Of a stretch of DNA of 64,000 nucleotides, positions 11,171 to 19,618 are shown in pieces; position 1 is the stretch's first letter, and every line of letters starts with the position of its first letter. The position numbers and the translations under genes were made by a program. The stretch spans positions 2,604,001 through 2,668,000 of the forward strand of contig NZ_CP108549.1 of NCBI RefSeq assembly GCF_036010325.1. The letters are read 5' to 3'. The stretch is from Streptomyces sp. NBC_01210. Lineage in GTDB: Bacteria; Actinomycetota; Actinomycetes; Streptomycetales; Streptomycetaceae. The notes under the pieces are model-generated. The model made no database searches and had not been told where the DNA came from. It saw nothing but the letters and a program-made list of their open reading frames with translations.

Positions 11171-11692
11171 ATGGACGAGACGGAGTTCTGGGAGATCATC
11201 GACAGCACCCGCGAGGCTGCCGAGGGTGACCCCGAGGATCATGCCGATCTGATGGTCGAGCGGCTGCTGCAGCTCGACCCCGACTCCGTGCTGGACTTCG
11301 CCCGGCACTTCGAGGCCCGCTACAACCGCGCGTACCACTGGGATCTGTGGGGTGCGGCCGCCGTGCTGCTCGGCGGTGCCAGCGACGACGCCTTCGACTA
11401 CTTCCGCTGCTGGCTGATCGGGCAGGGCCGGGAGATCTTCGAGGGCGCGCTGCACGACCCGGACTCGCTCGCCGAGCTGCTGGACGAGTTCGACGAGGAC
11501 ATCGACGGGGACGGCGAGGAGCTGGGGTACGCGGCGGACGAGGCGTACGAGCAGCTCACCGGCGTGGTGGCACCGGATCTGGGAATCCCGCCGCAGACCG
11601 CCGAGCCGCTGGGCACGCCGTTCGACTTCGACGACGACGCGGCTCTGGCGCAACGTTTCCCCAGGCTCTGGGAGCGCTTCGGAAACTTGTGA
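11171..11692 (+). CDS. DUF4240 family protein
   Basis: This acidic 173-aa protein matches the DUF4240 pattern: MDETEFWEIIDSTREAA at the start, YNRAYHWDLWGAA in the middle and FDYFRCWLIGQG. DUF4240 proteins are common in Streptomyces, are often near WGR/SUFU-like proteins, and have no established biochemical role. The ATG at 11171 is chosen; a GTG one codon upstream is equally possible. It is divergent from the SDR gene across about 110 bases. Its stop lies inside the four-copy 15-bp repeat. Confidence 0.8.
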   Translation: MDETEFWEIIDSTREAAEGDPEDHADLMVERLLQLDPDSVLDFARHFEARYNRAYHWDLWGAAAVLLGGASDDAFDYFRCWLIGQGREIFEGALHDPDSLAELLDEFDEDIDGDGEELGYAADEAYEQLTGVVAPDLGIPPQTAEPLGTPFDFDDDAALAQRFPRLWERFGNL

Positions 11693-11750
11693 GAACGGTC
11701 CTCACGAGAACGTTCCTCATGAGACCGGCTCTCACGAGACCGGTTCTCGG
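11691..11750. repeat. Four tandem 15-bp repeats between convergent genes
   Basis: Four imperfect copies of a 15-mer (11691-11705, 11706-11720, 11721-11735, 11736-11750; core GAGAMCGGTYCTCAC) fill the space between the DUF4240 stop and the acetyltransferase C-terminus. Each copy is itself partly self-complementary (GAGAxC...GxTCTC), so the array can fold as alternative hairpins and may act as a shared terminator. Confidence 0.75.
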
Positions 11751-12268
11751 ACGGTGAGGCTGCGGCCCATCATCACGTCGTCGACGTACCGCCCGTCCAG
11801 ACAGAACTCCCCCGGCAGTACGCCCTCGACCGCGAAGCCCTCCGACTCGTACAGCGTGCGGGCCGGCGTGTTGTGTCCGAGCACCCGCAGCGTCATCCGG
11901 ACCGCGCCCTGGCGGCGCGCCTCGTCGAACGACGCCCGCAGCAGCGCTCGTGCGATCCCGCGGCCGCGCGCCCGGTCGGCCACGGCGAGGCCCTGGACCT
12001 GCCGCACATGCTGGTTGCAGGCGAGTGGGGTGGGCGGGATCAGCCGGATGAAGCCGGTGATCGTGCCGTCACCGTCCTCGGCGATGTCCTCGGAGATGTC
12101 CTCGGCGACCAGGAAGTCCTCGGGCCGGTGGTTCGCGTCGAAAAAGGGGTCGTACGGCGGCTTCGGCCTCGGCTGCACGGCGTGCAGCGGCGACCAGGTG
12201 TCCCGGTCGAGCGCACCGAGCGCTGCTTCGTCGGTGTGACGTGCGGGGCGTATGTGCGACCGGGGCAT
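11732..12268 (-). CDS. GNAT-family N-acetyltransferase
   Basis: This is a 178-aa acetyl-CoA-dependent acyltransferase. The GNAT acetyl-CoA loop motif A is visible as VQGLAVADRARGRGIARALL (about residues 95-114), followed by motif B (YESEGFAVEGVLPGEF). The start is the ATG at 12268; the frame stays open far upstream only because it runs antisense to other genes. Its C-terminal codons are encoded within the 15-bp repeat array. The substrate is unknown. Confidence 0.82.
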   Translation of the reverse strand: MPRSHIRPARHTDEAALGALDRDTWSPLHAVQPRPKPPYDPFFDANHRPEDFLVAEDISEDIAEDGDGTITGFIRLIPPTPLACNQHVRQVQGLAVADRARGRGIARALLRASFDEARRQGAVRMTLRVLGHNTPARTLYESEGFAVEGVLPGEFCLDGRYVDDVMMGRSLTVREPVS

Positions 12269-12313
12269 GGTCGTCACTGTGCCACGGGGCCGCGCGGGGG
12301 CAGGATGGGGGTC

Positions 12314-13204
12314 ATGCGGATCGCGGTCACCGGTTCCACCGGACTCATCGGTACGGCACTCGTGCGCTCGCTGCGCACCGACGGGCACGAGGTGGTGCGC
12401 CTGGTGCGGCGGCCCGCGCGGGCCGGCGACGAGGTGGAGTGGGACCCGCACCGGCAGTACGTCGACGTGGCCGGACTGGTCGGCTGCGAGGGCGTGGTGA
12501 ATCTCGCCGGCGCCGGGGTCGGTGCGCGCCGCTGGACGGATGCGTACCGCAAGGAGATCCGGGACAGCCGGGTGCTCGGCACGGCGGCGATCGCGGAGGC
12601 CGTCGCCGGCCTCGACGTACCGCCGCGGGTGCTGGTCTGCGGGAGCGCCATCGGCTACTACGGCGACACCGGGGAGCGTGCGGTGGACGAGGGTGCGCCG
12701 CCCGGGGACGGATTCCTGGCGAAGATGTGCGTGGAGTGGGAGGAGGCGGCGGCCCCGGCCGAGGAGGCGGGCGTGCGGACCGCCTTCGCGCGCACCGGAC
12801 TTGTGGTGGCCCGCAAGGGCGGTGCGTGGGGCCGGATGTTCCCGCTCTTCAAGGCGGGCCTCGGCGGGCGCCTGGGCAACGGCCGGCAGTACTGGAGCTT
12901 CATCGCCCTGCACGACGAGGTCGCGGCGCTGCGGCACATCCTCGACACGGAGTCGCTGTCGGGGCCGGTGAACCTCACGGCGCCGGACCCGGTCACCAAT
13001 CGCGAGGTAACCGCGGCGATGGGCCGGGCGCTGCACCGTCCGACGGTGTTCGCGGTCCCGGCGCCCGCGCTGAGGATCGCGCTGGGCGAGCTGGCCGGGG
13101 ACATTCTGTGCAGCCAGCGGGTGCTGCCGGCCCGACTGCTGGAGTCGGGCTTCTCGTTCGCCTTTCCGGGCGTCGACGAGGCGGTCGGCGCGGCTCTGCG
13201 ATAG
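12314..13204 (+). CDS. TIGR01777 family SDR-like NAD-binding protein (YfcH-like)
   Basis: At 296 aa this matches the length of E. coli YfcH and the TIGR01777 epimerase-like family. It starts with a Rossmann GSTGLIGTAL motif (about residues 6-15) and has the family-specific NLAGAGVGARRWT, GSAIGYYGD and RTGLVVARKGGAW segments; a C-terminal DUF1731-like segment (LLESGFSFAFP) follows. Its activity is not firmly established; in plants a relative affects cell division. The ATG at 12314 is preferred to an in-frame ATG three codons upstream. Confidence 0.85.
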   Translation: MRIAVTGSTGLIGTALVRSLRTDGHEVVRLVRRPARAGDEVEWDPHRQYVDVAGLVGCEGVVNLAGAGVGARRWTDAYRKEIRDSRVLGTAAIAEAVAGLDVPPRVLVCGSAIGYYGDTGERAVDEGAPPGDGFLAKMCVEWEEAAAPAEEAGVRTAFARTGLVVARKGGAWGRMFPLFKAGLGGRLGNGRQYWSFIALHDEVAALRHILDTESLSGPVNLTAPDPVTNREVTAAMGRALHRPTVFAVPAPALRIALGELAGDILCSQRVLPARLLESGFSFAFPGVDEAVGAALR

Positions 13205-13396
13205 GGCGCGTCTGAGAAGTCCCGCCGCCCGGCGGACGGCCGGGTGCCGTGTGCGCCCCCGCGCTCCGGTGCTCCACGGCATGCGCGACTGGCGGTACGG
13301 CGACGGCTCCCTAGTCTCGGTCCGCACTCGGGTATTCCCGGGGCCTGTTGGGGGCATGAGCCTCCCACCAGCCGCGCCGACCTCGGGGAGGGGCAC

Positions 13397-14710
13397 GTGC
13401 TCAGCAGCGCTCACCATGCGGATGTCGTCATCGTCGGGGCCGGGATCGCCGGTCTCTCGGCGGCTCATCAACTGACCAGCGCAGGCGTCTCGGTCAGCGT
13501 TCTGGAGGCCGCCCCTCATGTGGGCGGCCGGATGGCCACCCAGCAGATCGACGGTTTCCGGCTCGACCGCATAGGCCAGTTGCTCAACACCTCGTATCCG
13601 GAGCTGCGTCGCACGGCAGGGCTCGGTGATGTCGTCCTGCGGCCCTTCTCGCCCGGTGTACTCGTGCACAGCCAAGGACGGCTCCAGCGGACCGGTGAAG
13701 CGGTCCGGCGGACCGGTGAAGCGGGGAGCGCACGGGGCGCATTTACCGTGGCACGCGCCCTCGCGAGCGCCCCCCGGCCGCTCGACCAGGCCCGGCTCGG
13801 CGCTTCTCTCGCCCGCCTCGCCGCCACTCCGGTGGAGCGGCTCCTCACCCGTCCCGAGCGGCCCACCGCGGGCTCGCTCTGCGCCCGCGGCGTTCCGGCG
13901 CGTACGGTCCACGGCTTCCTGCGCCCGCTGCTGTCGGCGCTGCTCTGCGACCCGGCCCTGGCCACCTCGAGCCGGTGCGCCGATCTGGCGCTGCGCGGCT
14001 TCGCGCGCGGCCGGCTGTGCGTCCCTGCGGGCGGTGCGGCGGCGCTGCCCGAGCAGCTGGCTGCCTCGCTGCCGTCCGGCACCGTACACACCGGGGTGCG
14101 GGTCACCGACGCCTCGATCACCCAGGTCACGACCAAGGAGTACGGCGACATCGGCTGCCGCGCCCTGGTGCTGGCCACCGGTGCCCGCGCGGCCGCGGAG
14201 CTCCTGCCGGGCCTGCGCGTACCGCCCTTCCACCCCGTGACGGTCCTTCACCACACGGCGTCCGCGCCGCCGCTGACGGACCCGGCGCTCCTGCTGGACG
14301 CGGACCGCGACGGCCCCGTCTCGCACACGGCGGTGATGAGCGAGGTCGATCCCTCGCGCGCTCCGAACGGCCGCGTACTGATCTCGTCGACCGTGCTCGG
14401 GTCCCCTCCGCCGGATCTGGACCGCAGCGTCCGTACCCACCTCGCCACGCTGTACGGCACACCCACGGACGACTGGGAGCTGCTCGCCGTCCACCACGAC
14501 CCGGAGGCGGTGCCCGCGATGCCCCCGCCGCACGATCTGCGCCGTCCGGTGCGGCTGCTGTCCGGCCTCTATGTCTGCGGCGACCACCGCGACACGAGTA
14601 CGGTCCAGGGCGCGCTCTTCTCGGGCCGCCGGGCCGCGGACGCGATCCTGCGCGACTTCGGCCTCCAGCAGCCCGGGTACGAAACGGTCGCACTCTCGGC
14701 GGTGGCCTAG
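13397..14710 (+). CDS. FAD-dependent oxidoreductase (amine-oxidase/protoporphyrinogen-oxidase-like)
   Basis: This 437-aa flavoprotein begins with the FAD dinucleotide-binding fold VVIVGAGIAGLSAAHQL (about residues 10-26) followed by EAAPHVGGRM, the arrangement seen in amine oxidases, phytoene desaturase-like and HemG-type enzymes. The C-terminus has the second FAD motif GLYVCGDHRDTSTVQGALFSGRRAA (quoted in part for the family). The GTG start at 13397 follows a GGGGAGGGG ribosome-binding site. The substrate is not assignable from context. A hairpin region separates it from the convergent TPR regulator. Confidence 0.8.
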   Translation: MLSSAHHADVVIVGAGIAGLSAAHQLTSAGVSVSVLEAAPHVGGRMATQQIDGFRLDRIGQLLNTSYPELRRTAGLGDVVLRPFSPGVLVHSQGRLQRTGEAVRRTGEAGSARGAFTVARALASAPRPLDQARLGASLARLAATPVERLLTRPERPTAGSLCARGVPARTVHGFLRPLLSALLCDPALATSSRCADLALRGFARGRLCVPAGGAAALPEQLAASLPSGTVHTGVRVTDASITQVTTKEYGDIGCRALVLATGARAAAELLPGLRVPPFHPVTVLHHTASAPPLTDPALLLDADRDGPVSHTAVMSEVDPSRAPNGRVLISSTVLGSPPPDLDRSVRTHLATLYGTPTDDWELLAVHHDPEAVPAMPPPHDLRRPVRLLSGLYVCGDHRDTSTVQGALFSGRRAADAILRDFGLQQPGYETVALSAVA

Positions 14711-14722
14711 GGCGATTGAGGT

Positions 14723-14758
14723 CCCGGAGTCAGGGGTCCCGGGATCCGTGACTCCGGG
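14723..14758. terminator. Bidirectional terminator with competing repeat
   Basis: A 10-bp stem CCCGGAGTCA/TGACTCCGGG lies between convergent genes. The 14-mer GTCCCGGAGTCAGG occurs at 14721 and again at 14760, so the right arm can pair with either copy. Confidence 0.7.
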
Positions 14759-14811
14759 CGTCCCGGAGTCAGGTCCGGGGTCCGGGTCAGAGTTCCACCC
14801 GGGCCCCGGGT

Positions 14812-16257
14812 TCAGCCCAGCGCGGCCACCCGGTCGCGATAGTTCCGTACCGCCGCCGCGTCCCGGTACGGCTCCAGCCGCCGCTCGAACTCGCGTACGT
14901 ACTCCACCGCCCGCGCCGACCGCATCTCCGACACCTGCAGGGCCGCCTCCGCCCCCAGCGCGCATGCCTGGTCGAGCTCGCCCAGTCCGAGCCGGGCGGA
15001 GGCCAGCACCACCCGGCAGAAGAGGCGGCTGCGCGCGTACGCCGGGGCGCGCAGCTGGAGCGAGCGCTCCGCGTGCTGCACCGCCGGCCGGTACTGCTGG
15101 AGATCCCGGTGGCAGTGCCCGAACTCGTCGGCGAGCTGCGCCTCGTCGAAGAAGCGCGCCCAGTGCGGCACATCGTCGCCGGGCCGCGCCGTCTCGAGCG
15201 CCCGCTCGGCCCGAACGAGCGAGGCCGTGCACGCCCGTACCTCACCCAGCACGCCGTGCCCGCGCGCCTCGACGGAATGCAGCATCGCCTGCACCACGGG
15301 CGGGGCCGACGAGCCGACCCCTTGCTGGGCGACGCGCGTCAGCTGCACCGCCTCACGTCCATGCCCCAGATAGACCGCCTGCCGGCTCATGGTCACCAGC
15401 ACATACGCGCCGTACGCCCGGTCGCCCGCCGCCTGGGAGAGCCGCAGTGCCTGGACGAAGTAACGCTGGGCGAGGCCGTGGGCCGCGATGTCGTACGAGG
15501 TCCAGCCGGCCAGCCGGGTCAGATCGGCCGCCGCGGCGAACAGCCGCCGCCCGGTCACCTCCCCGTAGGTGCCGCGCAGCATCGGCTCGGCCTCGTGCTC
15601 GAGATAGCGCACCAGCGCCTGCCTGGCGTGCCCGCCTCCGTAGGCGTGGTCGAGGGTGCGGAACAGCTCGCCGACCGAGCGCAGTGCCGCGATGTCGCCG
15701 CCGGTGACCCTCTGGCCGGGACCCCGGTCCGTGCCACGCTGGCGCGGGAGGGCGGCCCGACCCTGGGCCGGGATACGGGCGGTCCCGTTCTGGACCGCGT
15801 CCGCCCGGCTCACCCGCTCGTCGGCCCGCCCGATCAGCCAGTCCCTGCTGGGCACCACGAGCCCGGCCGGAGTGAAGGCGATCTTGCGCAGCTCCGCATG
15901 GCTGCCGGAGTCCTTGCGCCACAGCCCGCTCACGATGTCCACGGCCTCCTCGGGCGTGGCGGCGAACTCCAGACCGGCGTAGACGGGCGCACAGGCGTCC
16001 AGACCGAGGTCCTGCGCCGAGAGCCGGCGGCCGAGCCGCCGTGTGAACACCTCGGCGATCAGGGCGGGGGTCGTGCCGCGCGGCTGCTGGCCGCGCAGCC
16101 AGCGGGTCACGGAGGTCTTGTCGTAGCGCAGATCCAGGCCGTGCTCGAGGCCGAGCTGGTCCACTCGGCGGGCAAGGCCTGCGTTGGAGAATCCGGCTTC
16201 TGCGATGAGCGCGGCGAGCTGTCGGTTGGGGATGCGCTGCGAGGGTCGTTCCGTCAT
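14812..16257 (-). CDS. TPR-repeat regulatory protein (NsdA/AmfC-type)
   Basis: This 481-aa cytoplasmic protein has an N-terminal helix-turn-helix-like region (residues 1-75: NRQLAALIAEAGFSNAGLA, TSVTRWLRGQQPRG) and, from about residue 215, all-helical TPR-like repeats. Similar Streptomyces proteins such as NsdA regulate differentiation and antibiotic production. The similarity is in architecture and N-terminal motif, so equivalence is not claimed. The start is the ATG at 16257. The gene is divergent from lipB across 273 bases. Confidence 0.72.
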   Translation of the reverse strand: MTERPSQRIPNRQLAALIAEAGFSNAGLARRVDQLGLEHGLDLRYDKTSVTRWLRGQQPRGTTPALIAEVFTRRLGRRLSAQDLGLDACAPVYAGLEFAATPEEAVDIVSGLWRKDSGSHAELRKIAFTPAGLVVPSRDWLIGRADERVSRADAVQNGTARIPAQGRAALPRQRGTDRGPGQRVTGGDIAALRSVGELFRTLDHAYGGGHARQALVRYLEHEAEPMLRGTYGEVTGRRLFAAAADLTRLAGWTSYDIAAHGLAQRYFVQALRLSQAAGDRAYGAYVLVTMSRQAVYLGHGREAVQLTRVAQQGVGSSAPPVVQAMLHSVEARGHGVLGEVRACTASLVRAERALETARPGDDVPHWARFFDEAQLADEFGHCHRDLQQYRPAVQHAERSLQLRAPAYARSRLFCRVVLASARLGLGELDQACALGAEAALQVSEMRSARAVEYVREFERRLEPYRDAAAVRNYRDRVAALG

Positions 16258-16530
16258 CAGCTGTGCGGTCTCCTGCCTTCCGGGCCGGGAGCAGCCCTCA
16301 TGGAACGGCGCGAATTTAGCTGCCCCTACCGCTCGAACCGCGAGCTTCGCCCCACATTCATCCGATCGTGTGAGGATTGGGGACGTCGCTGACGGGCGCC
16401 GCGTGACCCGGAATTGCCCCGGCACCCGCCCGGCACCTGCCCAGCACCTGCCCGGCCGCCTTTTCCGGAGCCGCCGTACAGTGGCAAGGGCGCGATGAGT
16501 GCAGGGTGAAGGTTCTAGGGAGGCACAGCC

Positions 16531-17325
16531 GTGAGTGAGCTGCGGTTCGTCCAACTGGGGTTCGGCGAGCAAGCCGTCGAGTACCAGGAGGCGTGGCAGA
16601 AGCAGCGCGAGGTCCACGCCGCCCGCTTCGCCGACGAGATCGAGGACACCTGCCTGCTCCTTGAGCACCCGCCCGTCTATACGGCGGGCCGGCGCACGGC
16701 AGACAGCGAACGCCCCCTGGACGGCACTCCCGTCGTCGACGTCGACCGCGGCGGCAAGATCACCTGGCACGGCCCCGGCCAGCTGGTCGGCTACCCGATC
16801 CTGAAGCTGCCGCGCCCGGTGGACGTCATCGCGCATGTGCGCCGGCTCGAGGACGCGCTGATCCTCACCTGCGCGGAGTTCGGCCTGGAGACCAGCCGGG
16901 TCGAGGGCCGCAGCGGTGTGTGGGTGCTCGGCGACCCGGTCGAACAGCGTCCGGCGATCGGCGGACTTTCGCTCGACTTCGACCCGCGGCTGCAGGACGA
17001 GGAGTTCGACCCACGGCTGAACGGCCCGGAGTACGCTCCCTCCAACGCCGGCCAGCGCCGCGAGGACCGCAAACTCGCCGCGATCGGCATCCGTATCGCC
17101 AAGGGCGTCTCGATGCACGGCTTCGCGATCAATGTGAACCCGGACAACACCTGGTTCGACCGGATCGTGCCCTGCGGCATCCGGGACGCGGGTGTGACTT
17201 CGCTCTCGTACGAACTGGGCCGCGAGATCACCATCGGCGAGGTGCTCCCGGTCATCGAGAAGCATCTGCGGGACGTCCTGGAGAACGCCGAACTGCGGCC
17301 GCGGGCCGTCGAGGCCGCCGTCTAG
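16531..17325 (+). CDS. lipB: Octanoyl-[ACP]:protein N-octanoyltransferase
   Basis: This 264-aa enzyme moves octanoate from acyl-carrier protein to the lipoyl-domain lysine of E2 and H proteins, the first step of lipoate assembly. Family motifs are [12 protein letters not shown], the [19 protein letters not shown] region, the lysine-bearing [19 protein letters not shown] and the catalytic cysteine in [13 protein letters not shown]. The GTG start at 16531 follows GGGAGG. It lies immediately upstream of lipA and in the same region as its substrate protein SucB. Confidence 0.96.
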   Translation: MSELRFVQLGFGEQAVEYQEAWQKQREVHAARFADEIEDTCLLLEHPPVYTAGRRTADSERPLDGTPVVDVDRGGKITWHGPGQLVGYPILKLPRPVDVIAHVRRLEDALILTCAEFGLETSRVEGRSGVWVLGDPVEQRPAIGGLSLDFDPRLQDEEFDPRLNGPEYAPSNAGQRREDRKLAAIGIRIAKGVSMHGFAINVNPDNTWFDRIVPCGIRDAGVTSLSYELGREITIGEVLPVIEKHLRDVLENAELRPRAVEAAV

Positions 17326-17337
17326 GGAATGCGGCCC

Positions 17338-17358
17338 TCTGGCCAAGGGTTGGCCAGA
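17338..17358. promoter_or_regulatory. Palindrome between lipB and lipA
   Basis: TCTGGCCAA-GGG-TTGGCCAGA is a perfect 9-3-9 inverted repeat 12 bases after the lipB stop and 70 bases before the lipA start. It has no U-run, so an operator or mRNA structure is as likely as a terminator. Confidence 0.5.
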
Positions 17359-17427
17359 CGTAAGGCCACACAAATAACGGGCGTACCCTGGTGTCCGCCG
17401 AAGAATCGAAGTCGTAGGGAGCCGGAC

Positions 17428-18393
17428 GTGTCCGCAGTCGCACCCGACGGACGCAAGATGCTGCGCCTTGAGGTCCGGAACAGCCAGACCCCCATCGAGC
17501 GCAAGCCCGAGTGGATCAAGACCCGGGCGAAGATGGGCCCCGAGTACACCCAGATGCAGAAGCTCGTGAAGAGCGAGGGTCTGCACACGGTGTGCCAGGA
17601 GGCCGGCTGTCCGAATATCTACGAGTGCTGGGAGGACCGCGAGGCGACCTTCCTCATCGGCGGCGACCAGTGCACCCGGCGCTGTGACTTCTGCCAGATC
17701 GACACCGGTAAGCCTGCCGCGCTCGATCTGGACGAGCCGCGTCGCGTGGGCGAGTCGGTCGTCACGATGGACCTGAACTACGCCACCATCACCGGCGTCG
17801 CGCGCGACGACCTGGAGGACGGCGGCGCCTGGCTGTACGCGGAGACGGTGCGCCAGATCCACACGATGACGTCGGAGCGCGAGGCGGGCCGTACCAAGGT
17901 CGAGCTCCTCATCCCCGACTTCAACGCGGTGCCCGAGCAGCTGGCCGAGGTCTTCTCCTCGCGTCCCGAGGTGCTCGCGCACAACGTCGAGACCGTGCCG
18001 CGGATCTTCAAGCGGATCCGCCCCGGTTTCCGTTACGAGCGCTCGCTCGAGGTCATCACGCGCGCCCGCGAGGCGGGCCTGGTCACCAAGTCGAACCTCA
18101 TCCTGGGCATGGGCGAGGAGCGCGAAGAGGTCAGCGAGGCGCTGCAGCACCTGTACGACGCGGGCTGCGAGCTGATCACGATCACGCAGTATCTGCGTCC
18201 TTCGGTACGCCACCACCCGGTCGAGCGCTGGGTGAAGCCGCACGAGTTCGTGGAGCTGAAGGAGGAGGCCGAGGAGATCGGCTTCTCCGGTGTGATGTCG
18301 GGACCGCTGGTCCGTTCCTCGTACCGCGCGGGCCGGCTGTACCAGCAGGCGATGGAGCGACGGGGTGCCGCGACCACCCCGCAGACTGTGTGA
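17428..18393 (+). CDS. lipA: Lipoyl synthase (radical SAM)
   Basis: This 321-aa radical-SAM enzyme inserts two sulfurs into octanoylated domains. Both iron-sulfur cluster motifs are visible: the auxiliary cluster C-x4-C-x5-C in [12 protein letters not shown] (about residues 55-66) and the radical-SAM C-x3-C-x2-C in CTRRCDFC. The C-terminal RSSYRAG motif, whose Ser ligates the auxiliary cluster, is present. The GTG start at 17428 is chosen from the family N-terminus; the frame remains open to 17329. Confidence 0.97.
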   Translation: MSAVAPDGRKMLRLEVRNSQTPIERKPEWIKTRAKMGPEYTQMQKLVKSEGLHTVCQEAGCPNIYECWEDREATFLIGGDQCTRRCDFCQIDTGKPAALDLDEPRRVGESVVTMDLNYATITGVARDDLEDGGAWLYAETVRQIHTMTSEREAGRTKVELLIPDFNAVPEQLAEVFSSRPEVLAHNVETVPRIFKRIRPGFRYERSLEVITRAREAGLVTKSNLILGMGEEREEVSEALQHLYDAGCELITITQYLRPSVRHHPVERWVKPHEFVELKEEAEEIGFSGVMSGPLVRSSYRAGRLYQQAMERRGAATTPQTV

Positions 18394-18678
18394 ATTCAGG
18401 CACAAGTAATTACCGATGAGTAATGGCCGGTTTGACGCGGCTCGCACCCTCCCCGCAGGTCGGGGCGGCGTACGGGCCGCGTCAACGTTTGCGGGCGGCG
18501 CATAAAGGTTTCATCGGTGTTTGACCGCTCGGTCATGCACTGGTAACACCAATCGGTGACATTGGGTCTACGCACAGCTCTCAAAGAGCACCGCACCGCA
18601 CGCACCACCGCACCGCCCCGCACTGCACTGCGCACCGCTCCCACTCGTCGTCGACGCTCCCTTAGGGGGACCTCAACC
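18394..18678. other. Intergenic region upstream of small conserved gene
   Basis: These 285 bases hold no gene. A low-complexity stretch of CGCACCGCACC-type triplets lies at about 18588-18650. AGGGGGA lies 8 bases before the next ATG. Confidence 0.4.
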
Positions 18679-18888
18679 ATGCAGGCCGCGCCGGTACGCC
18701 CCGTACTCGCCACCGCCATTCCGTCCGTCACCGATGCTCTGCGCGCCATGGAGTCGCTGCTCCTGGGCAGCGGACAGCGCACCGCCCGCCGGAACGCATG
18801 GACGGCGGTCCTCGAAGACCGGCGCCGAGCCAAGGACAGGGTCGAGGCGCAGCACGTACTGGAGGCCGTGGCCGACCGCACTTCCTAG
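18679..18888 (+). CDS. Small conserved hypothetical protein (69 aa)
   Basis: This is a short, basic, probably helical protein (SVTDALRAMESLLLG, RRNAWTAVLEDRRRA) with no recognised domain. I recall a similar small gene between lipA and the DUF4191 gene in other Streptomyces, which supports it being real. The start at 18679 has a good Shine-Dalgarno (AGGGGGA). It ends 19 bases before the DUF4191 start, suggesting co-transcription. Confidence 0.65.
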   Translation: MQAAPVRPVLATAIPSVTDALRAMESLLLGSGQRTARRNAWTAVLEDRRRAKDRVEAQHVLEAVADRTS

Positions 18889-18907
18889 GCCACGTAAACT
18901 TCCAGAC

Positions 18908-19618
18908 ATGGCGAGGAAGGCAAACTCAGACAGCACTGACGCTGCTGCGAACACTGGGCGACTGAAGCAGATCGCTCTGACGTACAAGATGACCCGGAAG
19001 GCCGACTCCAAGGTCGGTCTTGTCGTCGCGGCTGTGGGAATTGTCACCTTCGGTGTCTTCCTCGCGATCGGCTTCTTGATCGATCACCCCATCTATCTGG
19101 GCATCCTTGGCTTCCTGCTGGCCTTCCTCGCGATGGCGATCGTCTTCGGACGCCGCGCCGAGCGAGCGGCCTTCGGGCAGATGGAGGGCCAGCCGGGCGC
19201 GGCGGCAGCGGTGCTGCAGAACGTGGGACGCGGCTGGAGCACGACCCCGGCGGTGGCGATGAACCGCAGCCAGGACGTGGTGCACCGGGCGGTCGGCAAG
19301 GCCGGCATCGTACTGGTGGGGGAAGGCAACCCGAACCGGTTGAAGACACTGCTGGCGGCCGAGAAGAAGAAGATGGCGCGCATCGTCGTGGACGTACCGG
19401 TGCACGACATCATCGTCGGCGACGGCGAGGGTCAGGTGCCGCTGAAGAAGGTGCGCACCACGATGCTGAAGCTGCCGCGGGTGCTCAGCGGACCGCAGGT
19501 CACGGCGGCCAACGACCGGCTGCGGGCGATGGGCGACCTGATGAGCAATATGCCGCTTCCTAAGGGGCCAATTCCTGGGCGTGGTGCTCGCGGACAGTCC
19601 CGCCCACCGCGAGGATGA
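18908..19618 (+). CDS. DUF4191 integral membrane protein, C-terminus probably replaced
   Basis: This 236-aa protein has a basic N-terminal segment and two adjacent membrane helices (about residues 38-60 and 63-82, LVVAAVGIVTFGVFLAIGFL then IYLGILGFLLAFLAMAIVF), followed by a soluble domain (RRAERAAFGQMEGQPGAA). It matches DUF4191, an actinobacterial family of unknown function. After MPLPKGP (about residue 219) the last residues do not resemble the tail I remember for this family. The stop lies inside DNA that also encodes the C-terminus of a recombinase on the other strand. The 3' end therefore looks like an integration junction. Confidence 0.82.
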   Translation: MARKANSDSTDAAANTGRLKQIALTYKMTRKADSKVGLVVAAVGIVTFGVFLAIGFLIDHPIYLGILGFLLAFLAMAIVFGRRAERAAFGQMEGQPGAAAAVLQNVGRGWSTTPAVAMNRSQDVVHRAVGKAGIVLVGEGNPNRLKTLLAAEKKKMARIVVDVPVHDIIVGDGEGQVPLKKVRTTMLKLPRVLSGPQVTAANDRLRAMGDLMSNMPLPKGPIPGRGARGQSRPPRG

